Source of the DNA: Mariannaea sp. PMI_226
Lineage: Eukaryota > Ascomycota > Sordariomycetes > Hypocreales > Nectriaceae
Length of the DNA stretch: 64,000 nucleotides
Direction of reading: 5' to 3'
NCBI GenBank assembly: GCA_024336345.1
Contig: JANFOG010000010.1
Span: 930,001-994,000 of the forward strand
Shown: positions 59,034-64,000 of the stretch, piece by piece
How the letters are laid out: every line of letters begins with the position of its first letter
Numbering within the stretch: the first letter of the stretch is position 1
The notes under the pieces: generated by a model
Seen by the model: the letters and a program-made list of their open reading frames with translations, nothing else
Told to the model about the DNA's origin: nothing
Database searches by the model: none
Made by a program: the position numbers and the translations under genes

Positions 59034-59566
59034 TCACTTCTTCGATCGATCGTCTGGAAAGTCGGTTGGTTTACCTTGGAACTGGTTCTTCAGCTCATCA
59101 AGGAAATGTTTCGCGAACTGACCGCGACGCTCTGGTTCGGCTGTTGTCGATCATGATTAGCACTTCTTCCACCTCACCTCCTCTGTCGTTGCTAGGAGCG
59201 TGTGACCCAGCAAAGAAGAACGGGAAAACAAAAGCTAGAACAACGTACCCGTAGCCTCGCCAGGAGGCGGCGGCTCATTCGGGTTTGGGCCGTTCTGCAC
59301 CTCGTCGATCTTGCGATGGATTTTACCGACGGCGCGGTGAAAGCCAGGTTGTCGGAGGATCTGAAGACGCGAGACTTTGGTCAGCTGGAGGAAAGGAGCG
59401 CACGGTGGAGGGGCAGGCAGGTCGAGCAATTATTCATACCGACATGACGATTCGATCCTGTAAATTTGAAATTGTCAGCTGTGAACATTTTGCATGGGGG
59501 AAGAGTCGAACTGAGCGGTACCTCAAAGGATTGTATTACGCGGAGCACCCACCAGTGAACCGACAT
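59034..59566 (-). CDS. MRX7-like small mitochondrial protein (MIOREX component)
   Basis: Four exons join in frame: 59566-59522, 59457-59440 (18 nt), 59384-59249 and 59140-59034, giving 101 aa. Introns are 64, 55 and 108 nt with good donors (GTACCG, GTATGA, GTACGT) and CAG acceptors. The core VSRLQILRQPGFHRAVGKIH fits the MRX7 family (short proteins of the mitochondrial expressosome-like MIOREX complex), where a helix is followed by the F-H-R-x-V-x-K-x-H motif. NEPPPPGEAT and a charged C-terminus (FAKHFLDELKNQF ... GKPTD) follow. The protein is short and basic with an aromatic N-terminus (MSVHWWVLRV) fit for membrane or mitochondrial targeting. The family assignment is from memory; the exon structure is firm in frame. 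Confidence 0.68.
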
Positions 59567-60173
59567 TGTGCTCTTGATTGCAAAGGATGATGTTGATGTA
59601 GAGTTGGAGTCAAATGCGACCATGTGGCAAGGGCGTTGTCTTGCTAAGGTCGTGGAGCGGTCATGATGCATGCAACGCAACCCCAGGTACCTGAGCTACT
59701 GCTACCTACCCTAGACTAAAATAATTTATAATACTACCTCCGGACCTGGCGGTATGATGGCAAGTCTAACGAGTAGTCGTGGCACTGTCGGCGTTTGGGA
59801 CGGGCCATTTTCGATCATTACAAAGCCTTTCAAAACTATGGCAATTACACATCATTTATTAGTGTGAATAGGTAGCTAGCTTTAGTTTGTAGACGAAAAT
59901 TCTCGAACATCTTCAATTTGACAAAGCAGGACAACTTCACTCATAGAGCCGGCAAGATAAATAGTCACCACATGACCATGTAAGTTGAGCAATTGACAAG
60001 TAGTTATTTATATATTGACTTCGGGACTATCTTGTTCCCTTCCCCTTTTAAATATATCCCATTTTGAGTCAAGTTGTGACGTCAGGTCACTTTATCCTCC
60101 ACTGACAGGCAAAACTTTTGTGTTCTTTCCCATACACCTTTAATAATGCTTTGTGATCATTTCATCTCATCCT
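59567..60173. other. Intergenic region, no gene seen
   Basis: Promoter of the MRX7-like gene and 3' UTR of the DUF1993 gene, AT-rich. No features recognised. Confidence 0.5.
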
Positions 60174-60689
60174 CTACTGGGAGAGGTACTTGCCAAGGAA
60201 GTGCTGGAGGAAGTCGGTCTTTCCAAGGGTAACACCCTCCTTGCGCAGAATTCCGTAGGCAGTGGTGGTGTGGAAGAACAGGTTGGGCACGACATAGCCG
60301 TGGATGTACTGCTGAAGGGTAAGAGTAGCAGTCTTGCCAGGTCCCATTCCGATGGTAACCTCAGCGGCAGCGCGGGCGTTGAAAGCATCCTTGTCGATGG
60401 CGTCAAGGATCTCCTGGACCTTGGTGATGCGGGCGTGCATGGCGGCATAGTCGTTCAGGTCGCGGGCCAAGTCCAAGGGCTCAACACCAGTGCCTCGGGC
60501 GGCAAGCTTCTGAGCGGTGTCGGTGACAGTGAAGATCTGGAAGGAGAAGGGAAGCATGTCCTCATAGAGACGAGCAGAGATGAAGTTGGCGGCGTTCTCG
60601 TGAGCCTCAGCCTTGGAGACGATGTGGGACAGGGCCTTGAGGGCGTCCTTGGCCAGGGCAACAGAGCCGTCGTAGAGAGTGAAGCTCAT
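60174..60689 (-). CDS. DUF1993 family protein
   Basis: Single exon, 171 aa, matching the DUF1993 layout: MSFTLYDGSVALAKDALKAL at the start, DMLPFSFQIFTVTDTAQKL, then a C-terminal YIHGYVVPNLFFHTTTAYGI and LRKEGVTLGKTDFL. These are helical-bundle proteins related in shape to DinB/YfiT-type proteins, whose role is unknown. Codons are strongly biased to C-ending forms (GCC, AAG, GAC, ATC), far more than in the neighbours, which suggests high expression. A TATATATA box lies at 60822-60830, about 133 bp upstream of the ATG. Cytosolic by lack of signals. Confidence 0.9.
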   Translation of the reverse strand: MSFTLYDGSVALAKDALKALSHIVSKAEAHENAANFISARLYEDMLPFSFQIFTVTDTAQKLAARGTGVEPLDLARDLNDYAAMHARITKVQEILDAIDKDAFNARAAAEVTIGMGPGKTATLTLQQYIHGYVVPNLFFHTTTAYGILRKEGVTLGKTDFLQHFLGKYLSQ

Positions 60690-61962
60690 TTTGATAGTGA
60701 TGAGTTAATTGATTGGTTGGTGGGAAGGAAGAGGGTGTGTTGCGAATACTGGTCAAGGAATTGCGTGATGGTCAGGATCTGGTATATATCTCCGTTGCTT
60801 CCAGAGGGGAAGGATGGACTCTATATATATGGGGGGCATCTGTGGGCTTTCTCCCAGTTTCTCTAGGTAGCCTCGTTCACTTCTTCTTTGGCATCTCTCG
60901 AGAGGCACGCAGTAACCGACTCGACCAGGAAACAACGACCTACCCCTCCCCCTCCACCTCCTTCCCTCCTACCCTTTTCCCGATCCTCCACTTTTGGTGC
61001 CTCAAGTGCTTGATCCAGGCACCTAGCTCGCTCACCGCCCCGTTTCTGACTAATTCTTTCCGCTTCTCTCCTCGGCCATGTGGATTGGTAATGCCAACTT
61101 TCAAAATGGACAGATATTGAAACAACTGACAGGGCGACCTATCACGACCATGGCACACAGTGTTATGCTTCTTTTTGCGTCGCTGGGTGGCTGGCCCCTC
61201 ACGAGCCCCCCTTCAGGCGCTTCATGGACCCTCGGGTGGACCCCATGCCGACTTCCGTCGAGACAGGGGTCCAAGGGCCAATAGGCCAATCCCTTGACAC
61301 AGCAAGTTGCAAGATGAGATCTCGAATTGAGAACACAACGCGTACGCAGTTACAGCATGAACACTACCTTCGCATCCTAGCGCCTTCGCTCTTCGGAGGA
61401 TCTACGTGCCGAATCCCTTATTATCCTACTTTCAGGAGATGCCGTTATGTACATGGTTACGGATAATACTATGTAACCGGTCCCGGACAGCTACGAATGC
61501 CACGGCGTTGTGGCTGATCATTGACGAATCAACTCATTCCCCCCGTCTTTGCAACCACCAGGCATACTCCAACGGCTGACAAATTCACGTCTCAAATGCC
61601 TCGTTTCAACCTGCAATCTTCCAGGTACCACCCATAACGTGAGCTCATTGCCTGATATTGCACCACATCAGATCCCTTGACATGTCATCAACGGGTTTCC
61701 TCAGCTGCAGGGAGCACGATATTCGTGTTTGGCTGGCATTTTTTTTTGATTATTAAACATTACCGCCATTTGTCGAGGCAGCACTTTGTGCTGCGAAAAC
61801 TGACACGGTACGGCATTCACCATCACACCGTGACCTCAGAAGACAGATTTGCGTCCCAATGAAAGAATGCTTGGGTACAAGCCTCAGATATTACTACATG
61901 TTATACAACTTATGCCTTATGCTTTGTATACGGGTTCGGCTGTGCTATGACGGAAATCAACC
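60690..61962. other. Intergenic region of 1.3 kb upstream of the DUF1993 gene
   Basis: It contains the DUF1993 promoter with a TATA box at 60822-60830 (minus-strand use) and a C/T-rich tract at about 60930-60990. No gene was seen in the rest. Confidence 0.5.
60822..60830 (-). promoter_or_regulatory. TATA box of the DUF1993 gene
   Basis: A TATATATA run flanked by C on the downstream side, 133 bp upstream of the start codon. Strong TATA boxes are uncommon in this window and fit the optimised codon use of the gene. Its use as a promoter is inferred. Confidence 0.5.
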
Positions 61963-63637
61963 TTAGAATCCCAACACAGCATTCGACCTCTCAATTGCCT
62001 CCCTCTCACCCTCTGTTGCCTCTTCACCCAGCTGAAGCTTCTCCAAACCCATGGCCCTGCGGCCTGTCGAGCCAGCCATGTTCAGGACCATCTCCTCGAC
62101 CGCCCGGTCGACATGCATCGACTCGCCCACACCGCCAGGGAAGTCTGGCCCCGGAGTGCCGTCCCGAAAGGCCTGGCGCTGCCGGACGAGGTATGCGGCA
62201 TTGATCTCCGTCGTGGGGCATACGGGGATGTACATAACGCTCGAGTCTGATTTGCCGATATGGACCTTGTCGACGGAGTGGATAGCTGCGATTTCAGTCA
62301 GTGACAAGTATCAACATGATAATGATATTGGAGGGTATAGTGTTGGGATTGAGTATCGCTTTTGCCGTGAGTTGTGAAGCAGAAATGTAGGACTTACTGT
62401 CGCAGTGCCACGCAACATAGTCGCCCGGCTTGATCTCTGGGACGTGCGTCATGGTACTGTCGAGCTCGAGATGCGGGTGCAATTCGTTTGTAAACTCCTG
62501 ACCAGTGCCAGGAGTTGCACCCTGGAGCTCGCTCGTCATCTCGTTCACGCCCGTGAACCTCCAATTTGCCTCATCCAAGTATCCTGGTGTCTCGGGCCCA
62601 TTGATGGCCTCGAAGAACGGCCGGAGCAGCAAGTACGAAGTTGATAACTTCACCAGCGGATTTACTAGCAACGTCCCTTCCCTGGGCTTGGTATGGCTCA
62701 TACTCAACCAACCCTGCCACATACGGAACATTGTGCAAGGCCCCAATCCTTCGTAGCGGTTGTTCACGGCCACGACACGCCCACTCGCATCCCAAGGATC
62801 GTAGGCCGTCCAGTTTCCTTCAAACACCTTGTCGTACACGGCGCCACGGCCGTAACCCTCCTTCTCCCAGCGCTCTACACTGCCGCCATCCATGTGCGGG
62901 CCGAGAGCAAAGGCAGCGTCGCCAGGTCGACGAATGCGCAACCGGTCGACGTATGTCATTGGCTGCTGTAGGTTGATGTGTGAGGTAGGAGAAGACATAT
63001 GCCATATAGACGACATGAGATGGTGTTGGACACGCAAAAAGTTGGCGTGATTCCGAGCTTTCAGCTGGGCTTTTGACCAGTAAAGTTCATAGACCTGAGG
63101 GTCGTGCTGGGGGAATGCTATAATCCTTTATGAGCAAACATATGATGGAAATTTCAGATGAGTTTAATTGTTCTTACCTCTTGTTGACGGATTCTTCTTC
63201 ACATACTCCTCGATCTCCTCCTTGTAGGCCCTAGCCTCTGCCTCTGGAATGACACCCTTGACCACTACAGCTCCCCGTTTCTTGATCTCATCTTTCAATT
63301 GCTTGATATCGCTGTCAAGGTTGCTGAACTCGATCTGAGGAATAACAGATGGTCCCTTTTTTGCAATGATGTCGTTCTCTTTTCTCAACTCGCGGAGCAA
63401 CGTGACCCAACTTCGCTGGATCTCATCTTCACGTCCGCGAACCAAGTCGCACTTCAACTGGCGGAAGCTGTCCGGGAGCGGAGGTCTATCTCTTCCAGAC
63501 AGAGAGACAAAGGCGTCTGAGATGTCTCCCTCCTTTTTAGCCGATACTGTAGCAAGAGACCGGCGGCAGAGCAAAGTCCTTGACTTGCCAGCGGCTCTAG
63601 CGAGCGAAGTCTGCCGCAGCATCGGTAGCGAAGTCAT
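61963..63637 (-). CDS. DUF1479 family 2-oxoglutarate/Fe(II) oxygenase-like protein, probably mitochondrial
   Basis: Three exons, 63637-63178, 63117-62398 and 62285-61963 (introns 60 and 112 nt), give 500 aa. The N-terminal 40 residues are rich in Arg, Ser and Leu without acids (TSLARAAGKSRTLLCRRSLA), a mitochondrial presequence. DUF1479 (YbiU-like) folds as a double-stranded beta-helix; the iron ligands are H228 and D230 in GPHMDGGS and probably H391 or H396 in WHCDTIHSVDK, which is completed by the second splice. MYIPVCPTTEINAAYL follows, typical of the family. RGAVVVKGVIP near residue 125 matches the start of the oxygenase domain. Substrate unknown. Confidence 0.9.
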
Positions 63638-64000
63638 CTATACCTAGACAAGGAAGACCTTTGAAGCTACTTGATTTTTTTTTAGTTTCCCCCGCAGAAT
63701 ATAAGAATAAGAGTCAAGCCTGAAAGAGAGCTTTGCATGATGGACTTCCATTCCCGGATGTTGGAAGTATAAATCAATATTTATATTGTTTGAGCGGAGG
63801 TGGCGGGACTGCCGAAATAGGAAGGGCCGCAACTTTCTGGTATAAACCGGCAATTTGGGGCAAAAGGGGATCCGCAAAGCTGTCACGAGGGGGAATAGAG
63901 AGGAAAAGGTGGGTTAGGTTCAACTATTTCTGGGTGTCCTGGAAATTGAACTTTCTTTTTTGGTTTTGCCATAGTTGAGATGATTGGTGCCGGCTATAGT
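63638..64000. other. Right-edge intergenic sequence
   Basis: Promoter of the DUF1479 gene, and possibly the flank of a gene beyond the edge. No ORF with features was found. Confidence 0.5.

Noticed and set aside
1..64000. CRISPR array, toxin-antitoxin or prokaryote-like defence locus
   Set aside because: No regularly spaced repeats and no such genes; this is intron-containing fungal nuclear DNA.

Overview
The window is nuclear DNA of a filamentous ascomycete (Pezizomycotina, most likely Sordariomycetes and perhaps Hypocreales; the order is inferred from the overall look of the proteins, no search was run). Support: genes carry short introns of about 50-110 nt with GTAAGT-type donors and CTAAC-like branch sites, lie on both strands without operons, and belong to fungal families (Zn2Cys6 regulators, 2EXR, ELYS-like, fungal ubiquitin-like-domain proteins, full-size ABCG transporters). 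I see no CRISPR array, rRNA, convincing tRNA or intact transposon.

Left part (1-12.9 kb): a secreted Ser/Thr-rich protein cut by the left edge; condensin SMC4 divergent from an ELYS-type nuclear-pore protein; a RidA/YjgF deaminase; a type II membrane GT8 glycosyltransferase. Middle-left (13-28.2 kb): a four-exon protein with helical, ubiquitin-like and zinc-ribbon regions; an emopamil-binding (EBP) family membrane protein followed upstream by a Zn2Cys6 regulator; a relic of a single-pass membrane protein; a 2EXR protein; an Eco1-type protein that lacks its acetyltransferase domain; a V-ATPase assembly factor (Vma12); and mitochondrial polyprenyl diphosphate synthase Coq1. Middle-right (29-45.8 kb): allantoinase with GATA-factor sites upstream, a full-size non-PDR ABCG transporter, an MFS sugar-type transporter, a conserved fungal protein of unknown role and a broken ORF. 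Right part (47.6-63.7 kb): an ankyrin protein, a DUF885 metallopeptidase-like protein, a large coiled-coil protein, a second Zn-cluster regulator, a four-exon MRX7-like mitochondrial protein with an 18-nt exon, a DUF1993 protein and a DUF1479 2OG-Fe(II) oxygenase.

Most genes are unrelated housekeeping or accessory genes. Plausible functional links are few: SMC4 and ELYS share a divergent promoter and both act on chromosome and nuclear structure, and the EBP gene lies beside a regulator. The most interesting points are a ~45-residue W-N-x-S/T repeat in the first protein, two genes whose start codon seems split by an intron (AT^G), a cohesin-acetyltransferase-like protein without the catalytic domain, and the ubiquitin-like/zinc-ribbon protein.
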